This document shows positions 27,811 to 36,358 of a DNA stretch of 64,000 nt, piece by piece (within the stretch, counting starts at the first letter, position 1; each line of letters opens with the position of its first letter). A program made the translations under genes and the position numbers. The stretch comes from Halopseudomonas oceani. Lineage in GTDB: Bacteria > Pseudomonadota > Gammaproteobacteria > Pseudomonadales > Pseudomonadaceae. Where the stretch lies: the NCBI RefSeq assembly GCF_002903165.1, contig NZ_PPSK01000016.1, forward strand, positions 1 through 64,000, in the 5' to 3' direction. Below the pieces are notes generated by a model. That model saw nothing but the letters and a program-made list of their open reading frames with translations. It did no database searches and was not told the origin of the DNA.

Positions 27811-29061
27811 ATGTTGAAACTCGTGCTGCCTGCATTGCTATTGCTGGTGTCGCCCTTGGCTGCTGCGCAGGATGCCGAACCTGTACCATTTGAGCTGTAT
27901 CACTGGTGGGGCTCCGCCGGAGAGCGGGATGCGGTGGACGCTCTGCAGCGGTACGTCGAACAGCTAGGTGTGCGCTGGGCGGAGAGCGGTCGTGTTCAGC
28001 AGAGTAACCTGATTGGCTACCGCCAGACATTGGCGCAGCGAATAGAGCAGGGCGACGGGCCTGACGCCGCGGTTGTTCTCAGTACCGATGTTCGCCAGTT
28101 GATGAACTCCAACGCTTTGCTGTTGCTGGACGATGTCGCTGCGGCCAATGACTGGGACGAGGTTGTCCCCACGGCGGTGCAGAGGCTTTCTCGCGTAGAA
28201 GGGCATTGGGTCAGCATTCCCATCAACATCCATTCAACCAACTGGATCTGGCTAAACGCGGCGCTAGCACACCAGTTGGATCTACCGGTGCTGGATACCT
28301 GGGATGATTTGATTGTTGCGTTGGAGAAGGCGCGGCAAGCGGGTCTTGTGCCATTGGCTATAGGTGATGAGGCGGGGCAGCACATGTTGCTGTTTGAGGC
28401 CGTGAGTGCTGGGGTGGGTGGTGCCGAGTTCTATCGGCGGGTCTTTCTCCAATTGAAGCCGACCGAGCCTGACCTGGAGCTGCTGAAAGTCGTATTTGCG
28501 CGGATGCGTGAGCTAAGCGATTACGCTCAAACCGCAGGCCTCGGTTTACGTTGGAACGAGGCAACCGCAATGGTGCGTACCGGGAAGGCTCTGGCTCAGT
28601 TGCAAGGCAGCTGGGCTATTGCCGAGTTCAATCATTTTGGACTGGTGGAAGGGCAGGACTACCATTGCCAGCGTTTTCCAGACACTCAGGGCATGGTGCT
28701 TTTCAACAGCGACCAGATAGTTGTGTTCCGTAACCAGAGGACATCGGATTCCGTTCGCGCAGCATTCGCGACTGCGCTAATGAGTCCGGAAGTACAACGT
28801 GAACTCAACATCACCAAAGGGGCCGCACCGGCCAGGGTCGATGCCGTAGCAGACGGCTTTTCAGGTTGTGGGCGCAAGGCAATTCATGATGTGCGTATGG
28901 GCAACATGCGGGGTACGCTGCTGGAGTCTATTGCCATGAGCGGTGCCAGCCCCATGTCAGTGTCCCATGCATTTTATCCCGTGGTCAGCAGTCACTTCCG
29001 GGGAGAAATCTCCGATCAACAGGCGCTTAAAGCTCTGGAGACTGTCTGGGTTAACCAGTGA
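27811..29061 (+). CDS. Second solitary sugar-type solute-binding protein, paralogue of the kinase-linked one
   Basis: A 416-residue family-1 solute-binding protein with a signal peptide (MLKLVLPALLLLVSPLAAAQ) and mature start near FELYHWWGSAGERDAVDAL. It parallels the protein at 8073-9344 throughout: HWW, GHWVSIPINIHSTNWIWLN, AGLVPLAIGDE, FYRRVFLQL, QRFPDTQGMVLFNSDQ, GAAPARVD, and paired late cysteines. There is no lipobox and no transporter gene beside it. It lies about 110 bp after the adhesin stop, beyond a hairpin, so it probably has its own promoter or depends on read-through. I infer a second periplasmic receptor subunit for one of the two hybrid kinases, with a different ligand; a scavenging role with distant permeases cannot be excluded. 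Confidence 0.88.
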   Translation: MLKLVLPALLLLVSPLAAAQDAEPVPFELYHWWGSAGERDAVDALQRYVEQLGVRWAESGRVQQSNLIGYRQTLAQRIEQGDGPDAAVVLSTDVRQLMNSNALLLLDDVAAANDWDEVVPTAVQRLSRVEGHWVSIPINIHSTNWIWLNAALAHQLDLPVLDTWDDLIVALEKARQAGLVPLAIGDEAGQHMLLFEAVSAGVGGAEFYRRVFLQLKPTEPDLELLKVVFARMRELSDYAQTAGLGLRWNEATAMVRTGKALAQLQGSWAIAEFNHFGLVEGQDYHCQRFPDTQGMVLFNSDQIVVFRNQRTSDSVRAAFATALMSPEVQRELNITKGAAPARVDAVADGFSGCGRKAIHDVRMGNMRGTLLESIAMSGASPMSVSHAFYPVVSSHFRGEISDQQALKALETVWVNQ

Positions 29062-29320
29062 TCCCAATGACTCGGGTTTCTCCCGTTTTCACGGACGGTT
29101 TTAAAAAGGTCGAAAACTTCAGATCTTCCTGAGCAACTCTATGACGCATTCGTGGATTATGAAACCGCTCAACGTAGTCGAGCCGATCCGCTGGTGCCCC
29201 ATTGAGTGTCCCGCACGATTGAGGAGCAACACGCTTCCGCTTGAGTTGGCTGAAGAAGCCTTCACAGGCCGCATTATCGCTACAATGACCAAGGGCGCTC
29301 ATGATGCAAGCCAGCGAATT
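29051..29320 (-). pseudogene. IS3-family transposase OrfB C-terminal fragment
   Basis: The minus strand encodes the C-terminal end of an IS3-type integrase domain: GHCSDNAACEGFFSQLKRKRV, which carries the catalytic Glu region, then ADRLDYVERFHNPRMRHR, the usual DYIExFYNxxRRH tail. The preceding sequence in this frame is not transposase but shadow of the RND gene, so the N-terminal two thirds are gone. The last codons overlap the stop of the binding-protein gene. This marks the right edge of the adhesin island. Confidence 0.75.
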
Positions 29321-29324
29321 TCTG

Positions 29325-29353
29325 CCTCGCGCCTGCGTTGGCAAGGCGCGAGG
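29325..29353 (-). terminator. Inverted repeat beyond the RND gene, possible terminator
   Basis: CCTCGCGCC (29325-29333) and GGCGCGAGG (29345-29353) form a perfect 9-bp stem with an 11-nt loop just past the 3' end of the RND transporter gene. No T-run follows on the minus strand, so it may be a weak terminator or part of the mobile-element end. Confidence 0.4.
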
Positions 29354-29361
29354 TAAATTAT

Positions 29362-31719
29362 TCAGCGATTGCTTTTGTTGAAGACCAATAGTGACAGCAA
29401 CGCAGGCATCAACAGCAGCGCACCGACCATATTCCATATGAACAGGAGCGCCAGCAGCAGGCCCATATCGGCTTGGAACTTTAGCGCCGAGAACGCCCAG
29501 GCAGCCACGCCCAGTGCCAGGGTGATGCCGGTAAAAGCCACTGAGGTGCCAGTGCTTTTCAGCGCTTCGAAGAACGCCGCGCGGAGCTTCATCCTCTGAT
29601 GCAGGAAGCTTTCCATGCGGCTGTACAAGTAGATGCCGTAGTCCACACCGATACCAACGCCGAGAGCGATCACTGGCAACGTGGCAATCTTCACCCCCAG
29701 ACCCATCTTCGCCATCAGCGCCTCGCACAGCACCGTGGAAAGGTACAGGGGGGCCATCAGGGCGAAGGTCACTTTCAGCGATTTGAACTCCCACCAGACC
29801 ACCAGCGAGATGATCACGAACACCAACACCAGCATGAGTTTTTCCGAATGCTTGATGACGATGTTGGTGGCAGCCTCGATGCCGGCGTTACCGGCGGCCT
29901 GAAGGATTTCGAAGTCGCCAGTGTCGTACTTTTGCCTGAAGGCCTCAACCGCATCAACCACCCGGGTCAAGGTTTCGGCTTTGTGGTCGGTCAGGTACAG
30001 GCTGATCGGCGCCACGCTGCAGTTGGGGTCGACAAACTCGGAGGCCACGCGGGAGCGGGCGTTGTTCATCACGTACTTATCGCGGGAGAACTCGGCCCAC
30101 TTCGGGTTGCCTTCGTTGAGCGCTAAGATGTTGTAGCGCATTGCGCGATATAGCGATTGCACCGACTCGACACCTTCGACTTCCTGCAGGGCATATTCCA
30201 GTTGGGTTGCGATGTCCGCGGCTGCGAAGCGTGCACACTGCTCCGGTGGCGTAGTGAACATCACCACATAAACATCTGTGCTGGTGCTGTAGTGGTCCAG
30301 CAGGTAAGCGTTGTCTTGGTTGTAGCGGGCCTCTGGACGGAACTCCGGCGCGCCCTTGTCCAAGTCACCTATCTTCAGATCCTGGCGGGCTTGATAGCCC
30401 AGGCCCAGTAGCACCAAGCTTACGAGGATCAGCGGCACCGCGACTTTCGGCTCAACCACGGCGGCCACGCGGCGGAATACCGGCCAGGAGTGGTTGGCGC
30501 GCTTTTCCTGCTGGCGCAGCCCGCGCGGACTAATGCCGACATAAGACATCAGCACTGGCAACAGGAACATTTTCGTGAACACAGAGACGAACACTCCAAT
30601 GCTGGCGGTGATGGCCAGTTGCTTGATCACTCCGATGTCGATCACCAGCAGTGTGATAAAACCTACGGCATCGGCGATCAACGCCGTCGACCCTGGGATG
30701 AACAGCGCGCGGAAGGTGCGCCGCGAGGCCTCCAGTGCCGTAGCGCCGTGGCCCATCTCACTCATCATGAAGTTAATGTTCTGCACCGCGTGACTGATAC
30801 CAATGGCGAAAATCAGGAACGGCACCAGGATAGAGTAGGGGTCCAGGCCAAAATGACCTAGACCGAGCAAGCCGAGCAGCCAGATCACCGTTAGCAGGCA
30901 AGTCAGCACCGTTACCAGGGTGCTGCGCCAGCAGCGACAATAGAAGTACAGTAGCAGCGTGATCAGGCCGACGGTGACGGCGAAGAACAGTGCGATATCA
31001 CTGGCTGCGTCGAGCAGGTCGCCAATGATCTGAGCAAAGCCTATGACGCGAATGCTTAGCCCTTGATCGGCAAAGTGCTCGCGCACCTGCTGTTCCATTG
31101 CATTGGCAAAGGCGCCGTAGTCCAGTGGTTTACCGCTGTCCGGATCGTTTTCCAGCAGGGGCACGCGGATCACCACCGACTTGAAATCGTTGGCGACGAA
31201 GCTGCCGATCATGTTGGCGCGCTGGATGTTCTGCCGCACTTGGGCCAGCGAGTCAGGACTACCGTCATAGGTGTCGGGGATCACCCGACCTGCGCGCAGA
31301 CCCTCGGTGGTCACCTCGGACCACATGGCGTTGGGGGTCCACAGTGACTTTAAGTTGCCGCGATCCACACCAGGCAGGTAGAAAACCTTGTCGTTGACCT
31401 CGCGCAGCGTCTCGAGGAACTCCTTATTGAGGATGTCGCCCTTGGGGCTTTCCACCACAACCCGCAGCACGTTGCTATGCGGGCGCAGCACGTCCTCGAA
31501 CTTCAGGTAGTTGGCGATAAACGGGTGGCCGGTAGGGATCATCCGGCTAAAACTGGCGTCGGGACGCACCGACAAGGCGCAATAAGCCAATAGCAGCGAC
31601 ACCAGCAGGAAAAAAAACAGCACTACTGGACGATTGTGGAACAGGATACGCTCGATGAAGGTGACTATACGCTCCGTCACACTGGGACTACCTGGCAAGG
31701 CGTGTGGCGGCATAGTCAT
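29362..31719 (-). CDS. RND/MMPL-family transporter
   Basis: A 785-residue inner-membrane protein with the two-fold RND layout: a transmembrane helix near residues 30-52, a large periplasmic domain (about 55-220), five more helices, a second periplasmic domain (about 430-610) and a final helix bundle. The second bundle has the MMPL-type signature GVGIGVDYGIYLYSRM, whose aspartate is a likely proton-relay residue; the first bundle has IFAIGISHAVQNINFMM at the equivalent place. There is no membrane-fusion protein or TolC gene beside it, unlike multidrug efflux operons. The start at 31719 overlaps the YCF48-like stop by 4 bp; an ATG two codons on (31713) is equally possible. Context points to moving a hydrophobic compound with the DUF1302 and DUF1329 proteins. 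Confidence 0.9.
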   Translation of the reverse strand: MTMPPHALPGSPSVTERIVTFIERILFHNRPVVLFFFLLVSLLLAYCALSVRPDASFSRMIPTGHPFIANYLKFEDVLRPHSNVLRVVVESPKGDILNKEFLETLREVNDKVFYLPGVDRGNLKSLWTPNAMWSEVTTEGLRAGRVIPDTYDGSPDSLAQVRQNIQRANMIGSFVANDFKSVVIRVPLLENDPDSGKPLDYGAFANAMEQQVREHFADQGLSIRVIGFAQIIGDLLDAASDIALFFAVTVGLITLLLYFYCRCWRSTLVTVLTCLLTVIWLLGLLGLGHFGLDPYSILVPFLIFAIGISHAVQNINFMMSEMGHGATALEASRRTFRALFIPGSTALIADAVGFITLLVIDIGVIKQLAITASIGVFVSVFTKMFLLPVLMSYVGISPRGLRQQEKRANHSWPVFRRVAAVVEPKVAVPLILVSLVLLGLGYQARQDLKIGDLDKGAPEFRPEARYNQDNAYLLDHYSTSTDVYVVMFTTPPEQCARFAAADIATQLEYALQEVEGVESVQSLYRAMRYNILALNEGNPKWAEFSRDKYVMNNARSRVASEFVDPNCSVAPISLYLTDHKAETLTRVVDAVEAFRQKYDTGDFEILQAAGNAGIEAATNIVIKHSEKLMLVLVFVIISLVVWWEFKSLKVTFALMAPLYLSTVLCEALMAKMGLGVKIATLPVIALGVGIGVDYGIYLYSRMESFLHQRMKLRAAFFEALKSTGTSVAFTGITLALGVAAWAFSALKFQADMGLLLALLFIWNMVGALLLMPALLSLLVFNKSNR

Positions 31720-32846
31720 TGCTGTTGCTCCTCCAACTCGTTCAACGACAGAGCTAGCAGACCGCCGTTACCACTCAGTACCAATTGCCCCGGCGCGGCC
31801 TCGACTACACTCATCCAAGTGTTTCTTCTGTCCGGCAACTGCCAGAGCTCGAAACTTAGACCGTCCTCGCTGTGCAGCAACACGCCGCCCTGACCGCCGA
31901 GCAGCAGGCTGCCGTCTGCCAGTTGCGCAGCACCATACAGCGCGGCGCGGGTTGGTACGTCCAGGGCCTTCCAACTGGTACCTTGGTCGTCGCTGCTCAG
32001 TAGCGTGCCGCCGAAGCCGAGCGTCAACAGGCGACCGTCGTGTAACTCCAACAGCTTATACAGCGATGCGTTACTGCCGGAGTCGAGTGCTTGCCAGTGC
32101 TGGCCGCCGTCACGGGATCGGTGTATTTGCCCGCCCTCGCCAACTACAATCAAAGCGCCATCGGTCAGCCCTAACACGCCGTTCAAGTGCAGCCGATCTG
32201 GGTTACCTGGGCCAGTAAGAAACTGCCAGTGCTGGCCGCCGTCGACGGTATGCAAAAACATGCCATAGGCGCCTACCGCCCAGCCTTCCTCGGCATTCTT
32301 GAACCAGACATCCAGCAGCGGCCGCGAAGGGCCGTATTCGCTACCGGCCTGTATGTCTTCAAGGGCGAACAGGGCATTCTCCAGAGCCGTGCTCAGCGCC
32401 TCATCATCCACTGCCGCAGTACTGACTGCCTCTAGCCGAGCAACTTCGGATTCCGCCCAGGCCTTCGCCATATCATTGATGGCCCGACCATCGAGCTGTT
32501 TGTCCCAGCTCCGGCCACCATCCATGCTGTACAAAACCACTCCGTCATGGCCTACCGCCCAACCCTCCTGCGCATCAACGAAATGTACTGCGGTCAGCAA
32601 CACCTCGACAGGCACCCTGACCTGCTTGAGGCTGCCGTTGACGGCGCGCAGCAGCGCCCGACCATTCTGGCCGACCAGTAGCACTTGCCCGCCCAGCGCC
32701 TGGGCGTCAGTGAATAGCGACTCCGCCGCCAGCGGCGACAGCCGCGCCGGCCGCTCCAGCCGATCGGCCAGCCTAGCGGGCTCTTGCGCATGCGCGAAAC
32801 CGGCGCTAAGACCGAGCGCCAGCGTCAGGCAGGTGAGCGTCTTCAT
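31716..32846 (-). CDS. YCF48/BNR-repeat beta-propeller periplasmic protein
   Basis: A 376-residue exported protein. The ATG at 32846 gives a signal peptide (MKTLTCLTLALGLSAGFAHAQ) and has GGGGA upstream; an upstream ATG at 32864 is less likely. The body is a series of BNR/YCF48-type blades with recurring D-G-G-x-x-W: VHFVDAQEGWAVGHDG, YSMDGGRSWDKQ, AEEGWAVGAYGMFLHTVDGGQHW, RSRDGGQHWQALDSG, SSDDQGTSWKALD. Homologues such as HCF136/YCF48 are assembly factors; in proteobacteria the protein recurs beside RND, DUF1329 and DUF1302 genes, where its job is not established. Translationally coupled to the RND gene, so a periplasmic scaffold or accessory subunit is a reasonable inference. Confidence 0.88.
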   Translation of the reverse strand: MKTLTCLTLALGLSAGFAHAQEPARLADRLERPARLSPLAAESLFTDAQALGGQVLLVGQNGRALLRAVNGSLKQVRVPVEVLLTAVHFVDAQEGWAVGHDGVVLYSMDGGRSWDKQLDGRAINDMAKAWAESEVARLEAVSTAAVDDEALSTALENALFALEDIQAGSEYGPSRPLLDVWFKNAEEGWAVGAYGMFLHTVDGGQHWQFLTGPGNPDRLHLNGVLGLTDGALIVVGEGGQIHRSRDGGQHWQALDSGSNASLYKLLELHDGRLLTLGFGGTLLSSDDQGTSWKALDVPTRAALYGAAQLADGSLLLGGQGGVLLHSEDGLSFELWQLPDRRNTWMSVVEAAPGQLVLSGNGGLLALSLNELEEQQQ

Positions 32847-32937
32847 AACAGAACATCCCCGCAAAAGAACTTACGAATTAAAAAAGGACCGAAGGCTCGC
32901 GCCGTTCGGCCCAGATATCACATGGAGTCTTGTCGAC

Positions 32938-34287
32938 TTAACGACCGCTACGACGCAGGGCAGCCGGACGAAAGTCTCTCAGCTCAGCAGTAGCACCAAA
33001 CGTAGCGATCTTCTCTTCGTTATCCAGGCCAAAAATGAGATAGCGATTAGCCTGCAGATCATAGTGAGCCTCGCTGGTGTGGATCGAAGTGAGCACGTCG
33101 TAGCGCTGCATGCTGTGGGCTTCCTGCGTACGCCAGAGCTCACCACGACCATCGTAGAGGTCGGCTGCGAGGATGTTCCAGCTGTCTTCATCGATATAGA
33201 AGACGCGTCTGGCGTACATGTGCCGCTCGCCCGGCTTCAGAGTGGCCTCAATCACCCAAACCCGGTGCAACTCGTAGCGCACCAGATCTTGATTAAGGTG
33301 GTTGGGCTGGATGATGTCCTCGTACTTGAGGCTGCGGTCCGCCAGCTTGTAGTTGTTGTAGGACACCAGCATTTCTTGCTTGCCGATCAGCTTCCATTCG
33401 TACTTGTTCGGCGCACCGAAGTACATGTCGTACTGGTCCATGGTGCGCAAGCCGTCGGAGGTTCCGGTTGGTGCGTCGTAGCTAAGTTCGGGAGCGCGCA
33501 GCACACGACGTTGACCAGGGTTGTAGGTCCAGGCCAGACGAGGCTCCTCGGTCTGGTCGAGTGGTTCGTGGATCAGGTTGCGGTTGCCTGCCACGCTTTC
33601 AGGCGAGATAACTTTGCCGAGGGCATAGGACAAACGGTTTGGTTCCGGGTTGCCCAAGGCTGAGGCCATGACCAGCGTCTGCTCACGGCGCACCGGGGTA
33701 AAACTGCCGTTGGCCTGCACCACCATCTCGGTCGGGTAGACGGTGTAACCGCCGGCACGATAACGAACGACGTGGTTGTAGAGCACCTCCAGTCCCTGCT
33801 TAGGAATCGGGAACGGCACCGTGGTTCTTTCGTAATGCAGCATGCCGTTGCCGCTTTCGGCCAGTTCAACCGAGGTAGCTTCCTTGACGATCTGCGCATA
33901 CTCCTCTGCGGGTAGCGCCGCGGTTCGGTGGCTCGGGTAGATGTTCATTTTGTAGCTGGGATACTTCGCGAGCATGGCCTCGTAGCCAGCCGTCAACTGA
34001 TCGGCGTACTGCGCCATATTGGCTTGGGTAATCGTGTACAGCGGCTGTTCGTTGGCAAAGGGGTCGATATAGCCCGTAGCGGGATCAAAACCTGTCGGTG
34101 GCGTGGTCAGACCGCCAGTCCAGGCCGGGATAGTACCGCTAGCATTACCGGCTTTTTCGGCTCCTACTGGAGTCAGGTCCTGACCTAGGCGAGCAACCTC
34201 GGCCGGGTCCAGCTTGGCGAAGGTGGAGTAGCTAGCCAAGCTAAGGAATGCGCCGAGCATGGCGCTGGACAACAAGTGCTGGTTCAT
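32938..34287 (-). CDS. DUF1329 periplasmic protein (LolA/LolB-like fold family)
   Basis: A 449-residue protein with a signal peptide (LLSSAMLGAFLSLASYSTFA) and the full length of a DUF1329 protein. Family landmarks include LGQDLTPVGAEKAGN near the mature N-terminus, GTIPAWTGG, and RRVFYIDEDSWNILAADLYDGRGELWRTQE near the C-terminus. Pfam describes the family as related to outer-membrane lipoprotein-sorting proteins, suggesting a hydrophobic-cargo cradle in the periplasm. It sits 17 bp after the DUF1302 gene, and the YCF48-like gene follows about 90 bp on, all on one strand. Direct function is unknown. Confidence 0.92.
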   Translation of the reverse strand: MNQHLLSSAMLGAFLSLASYSTFAKLDPAEVARLGQDLTPVGAEKAGNASGTIPAWTGGLTTPPTGFDPATGYIDPFANEQPLYTITQANMAQYADQLTAGYEAMLAKYPSYKMNIYPSHRTAALPAEEYAQIVKEATSVELAESGNGMLHYERTTVPFPIPKQGLEVLYNHVVRYRAGGYTVYPTEMVVQANGSFTPVRREQTLVMASALGNPEPNRLSYALGKVISPESVAGNRNLIHEPLDQTEEPRLAWTYNPGQRRVLRAPELSYDAPTGTSDGLRTMDQYDMYFGAPNKYEWKLIGKQEMLVSYNNYKLADRSLKYEDIIQPNHLNQDLVRYELHRVWVIEATLKPGERHMYARRVFYIDEDSWNILAADLYDGRGELWRTQEAHSMQRYDVLTSIHTSEAHYDLQANRYLIFGLDNEEKIATFGATAELRDFRPAALRRSGR

Positions 34288-34303
34288 ATGTTTACCTCGT
34301 TAC

Positions 34304-36184
34304 TTAGAAGCCTGCGCGCAGGCTGAGGGCGATAAAGTCTTTATCTGTCGGGGCCCAGAAGGCGTTACCGGATCCAGACCAGGACAGTTCGGCAGAGTAT
34401 TTCTGCAGATATGCGGCCCTGACGCCGACAGAGCCGAGCAGACGACCCTCGATAAAGTTGCCGTCATGGGAGGTGCCTTTCACGTCCTGACCGAAGGCCA
34501 CGAAAGGTGAGACATTGATTCCGGCGAACAGCCCCGGATAGTTCAACTGGGCGCGCAGTCGATAGCCCCAGGAGAGATCGGTGACGAACCCGTCGTTGCT
34601 GCAGACTTTCTTGCGGTATTGTGGAGCGACACCCAACGTGCAGCCAACTGAACCTAGGCCCTGGTTGGCTGCAAGGTTGCTGCCAAAGGCATCGGCGCGG
34701 CCATAACGACGCTCATCAAGGCTTGGCAGATTGTGGATGTACTTCGCTGCCACCTCACCCACCAGACTGAGGTTGTCCGCACCCAGCAAACGCGGCACCG
34801 TCTTGATAAAACCCAGCGACAGTTGCGAGATTTCCAGACGGTCATAGCCATTAAAGCGTGAGTCGGGGGCCAGAGCTATGGCTTCGTCGGCCAGCGGTGC
34901 GCCTAGACCGACGATCGCGGTTGGGTTGCCGGAAAAGGCCGGAATGAGGTCGCCGGCATGCAGACGCACTGGCTGGTTTGGCCGGTAGCTATACTCGCCG
35001 AACACCGAGCTGCCAAGCAGGGTGGTGGAGACACTCAGGCCGAAGATGCGGATGTCCTCAGGGAAGGCCGCATAATACGCACCGTTGCTAGCCTGCTGGC
35101 CTGCGATCCAGCCGGCACCGACCTCTGTTCGTCGATCAGTGATCACGTTGGCAACTGGGATACGCGAGTGGATATTCATCGCATAAGCACTGATCTCGGT
35201 CGCCAGGCTTTCGGCGTAGTAGCGGGCAGCCAAGCCAAACTGGCCACCGTCACGCGCCTCGTCGTCCTCCGCTCGGTGGACGATGAAGTCGTTGGCATAA
35301 CCAACTTGGTCGTTTGGATTCTGTGCGAGTGTCCCGCGTCCAATGCCGTAGCATCCCTCGGGTAAGTAATCGTTGACCGCAAAGTAGGTGCCGCAGCCTT
35401 CCAGCACCGACTGTCGCCATTGCAACTGGTAGAAGGCCTCTATGCTGAGAGCGTCGGTCAGGCCGAAGTTGGCATACAGCAGGGGCACGGGCAGCAAGGC
35501 TTCCTTCAGCTGTGAGCCGGGGCGGCGCAGGGCGGCTACGTCTACCGGATTGATGGAGTTGAGGCCGTTCTGGAAAAACAGGCCCTCACCCCAGTTAACC
35601 ACTTGATTACCAGCGCGCAGGTGCAGTGGACGTTCGGCGATTTCGAAATCGCCGAAGACATAGGCGTCCAGCAGCTCAACACCATGGAACTTAGCCAGTT
35701 CGTCGAAGTGGCTGTCGTCCAGCTTGCTGTCTGGGTTATAGCCGTTGGGGGAGTGACCATGAGCGACAGTCGAGTTTTCCAGGGTGTAGTCGTACCAGGC
35801 CTTGGCACGCATGAATACACCATAGTTATGCCAGTTAAGTTCGACTTCACCGAGCAGGGTGGTCGGCGAGGACACCCGATCACCTTTCTGGTAGTTGAGG
35901 CGGCTGTCATCGGCGTTACGTGCACCAGTCGGGTTGAACTCGCCGGCCGAGCCGTAGCCGTTGTGGTCAGCGTTGCCCTGTAAGATCAGGTCTCGATTGG
36001 GGCTTTCCGCGCTCCAAATGACTCCAGTGCTGATGCTGCCATTGGCGCGCCCGCTGATCTCGCCCCACTCGAATTGACCGGCATTGGCTTGCAGCGAGAT
36101 GACGCATGCCAATGGGGTCAAGGCCAGAGCGGTTTTGCCCAACCAGTTACGACTGTGCATGATATTGTTAGCGATTGAAGTCAT
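34304..36184 (-). CDS. DUF1302 outer-membrane beta-barrel protein
   Basis: A 626-residue protein. After an N-terminal signal region (TALALTPLACVISLQANAG, about residues 18-36) the sequence has the alternating polar/aromatic pattern of a large beta-barrel, with GQFEWGEISGRANGSISTG at the start, NQVVNWGEGLFFQNGLNSIN in the middle and a C-terminal phenylalanine (LSLRAGF) typical of BAM-inserted barrels. Its full length matches DUF1302 proteins, which co-occur with DUF1329. It is likely the outer-membrane entry or exit point for the substrate handled by this gene set. First of the tightly spaced minus-strand run; 174 bp separate it from the hydrolase gene, so it may have its own promoter. Confidence 0.92.
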   Translation of the reverse strand: MTSIANNIMHSRNWLGKTALALTPLACVISLQANAGQFEWGEISGRANGSISTGVIWSAESPNRDLILQGNADHNGYGSAGEFNPTGARNADDSRLNYQKGDRVSSPTTLLGEVELNWHNYGVFMRAKAWYDYTLENSTVAHGHSPNGYNPDSKLDDSHFDELAKFHGVELLDAYVFGDFEIAERPLHLRAGNQVVNWGEGLFFQNGLNSINPVDVAALRRPGSQLKEALLPVPLLYANFGLTDALSIEAFYQLQWRQSVLEGCGTYFAVNDYLPEGCYGIGRGTLAQNPNDQVGYANDFIVHRAEDDEARDGGQFGLAARYYAESLATEISAYAMNIHSRIPVANVITDRRTEVGAGWIAGQQASNGAYYAAFPEDIRIFGLSVSTTLLGSSVFGEYSYRPNQPVRLHAGDLIPAFSGNPTAIVGLGAPLADEAIALAPDSRFNGYDRLEISQLSLGFIKTVPRLLGADNLSLVGEVAAKYIHNLPSLDERRYGRADAFGSNLAANQGLGSVGCTLGVAPQYRKKVCSNDGFVTDLSWGYRLRAQLNYPGLFAGINVSPFVAFGQDVKGTSHDGNFIEGRLLGSVGVRAAYLQKYSAELSWSGSGNAFWAPTDKDFIALSLRAGF

Positions 36185-36261
36185 GCGACTCTCTCCTGAT
36201 TGTTGTTATTGATCTGGATTCCTGCGTATACCGTCGCTTGTAGCTAACGATGGGGCGAGGA

Positions 36262-36280
36262 CTGTGACTCAGTTTCACAG
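36262..36280. promoter_or_regulatory. Inverted repeat upstream of the DUF1302 gene
   Basis: CTGTGA (36262-36267) and TCACAG (36275-36280) are perfect inverted arms separated by 7 bp, about 80 bp before the DUF1302 start. The arms resemble a CRP/Vfr site, but the spacer is 7 rather than 6, so the binder is uncertain. Confidence 0.35.
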
Positions 36281-36358
36281 GGACAAGACTCTTTGCCTGG
36301 GCCAGCGAAAACTGCCGCCTCGGGTTGATTGATGATGGGTGAGAGTGCTGAGCCGGTC

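Noticed and set aside
27811-29061. The second binding protein as part of a sugar ABC importer
   Set aside because: No permease or ATPase gene flanks it; next come an IS fragment and an RND transporter on the other strand.
73-29320. The two transposase pieces as halves of one IS split by the island
   Set aside because: Both are on the minus strand, so the C-terminal half should lie to the left of the N-terminal half, not to its right; they also look like different IS3 subgroups (IS2-like versus IS3/IS150-like).
32299-33663. A 454-codon plus-strand open frame
   Set aside because: It crosses the junction of the YCF48-like and DUF1329 genes on the opposite strand; both of those have signal peptides and family motifs.
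36262-36280. A canonical CRP/Vfr site
   Set aside because: The spacer between TGTGA and TCACA is 7 bp, not 6, so I list it only as an inverted repeat.
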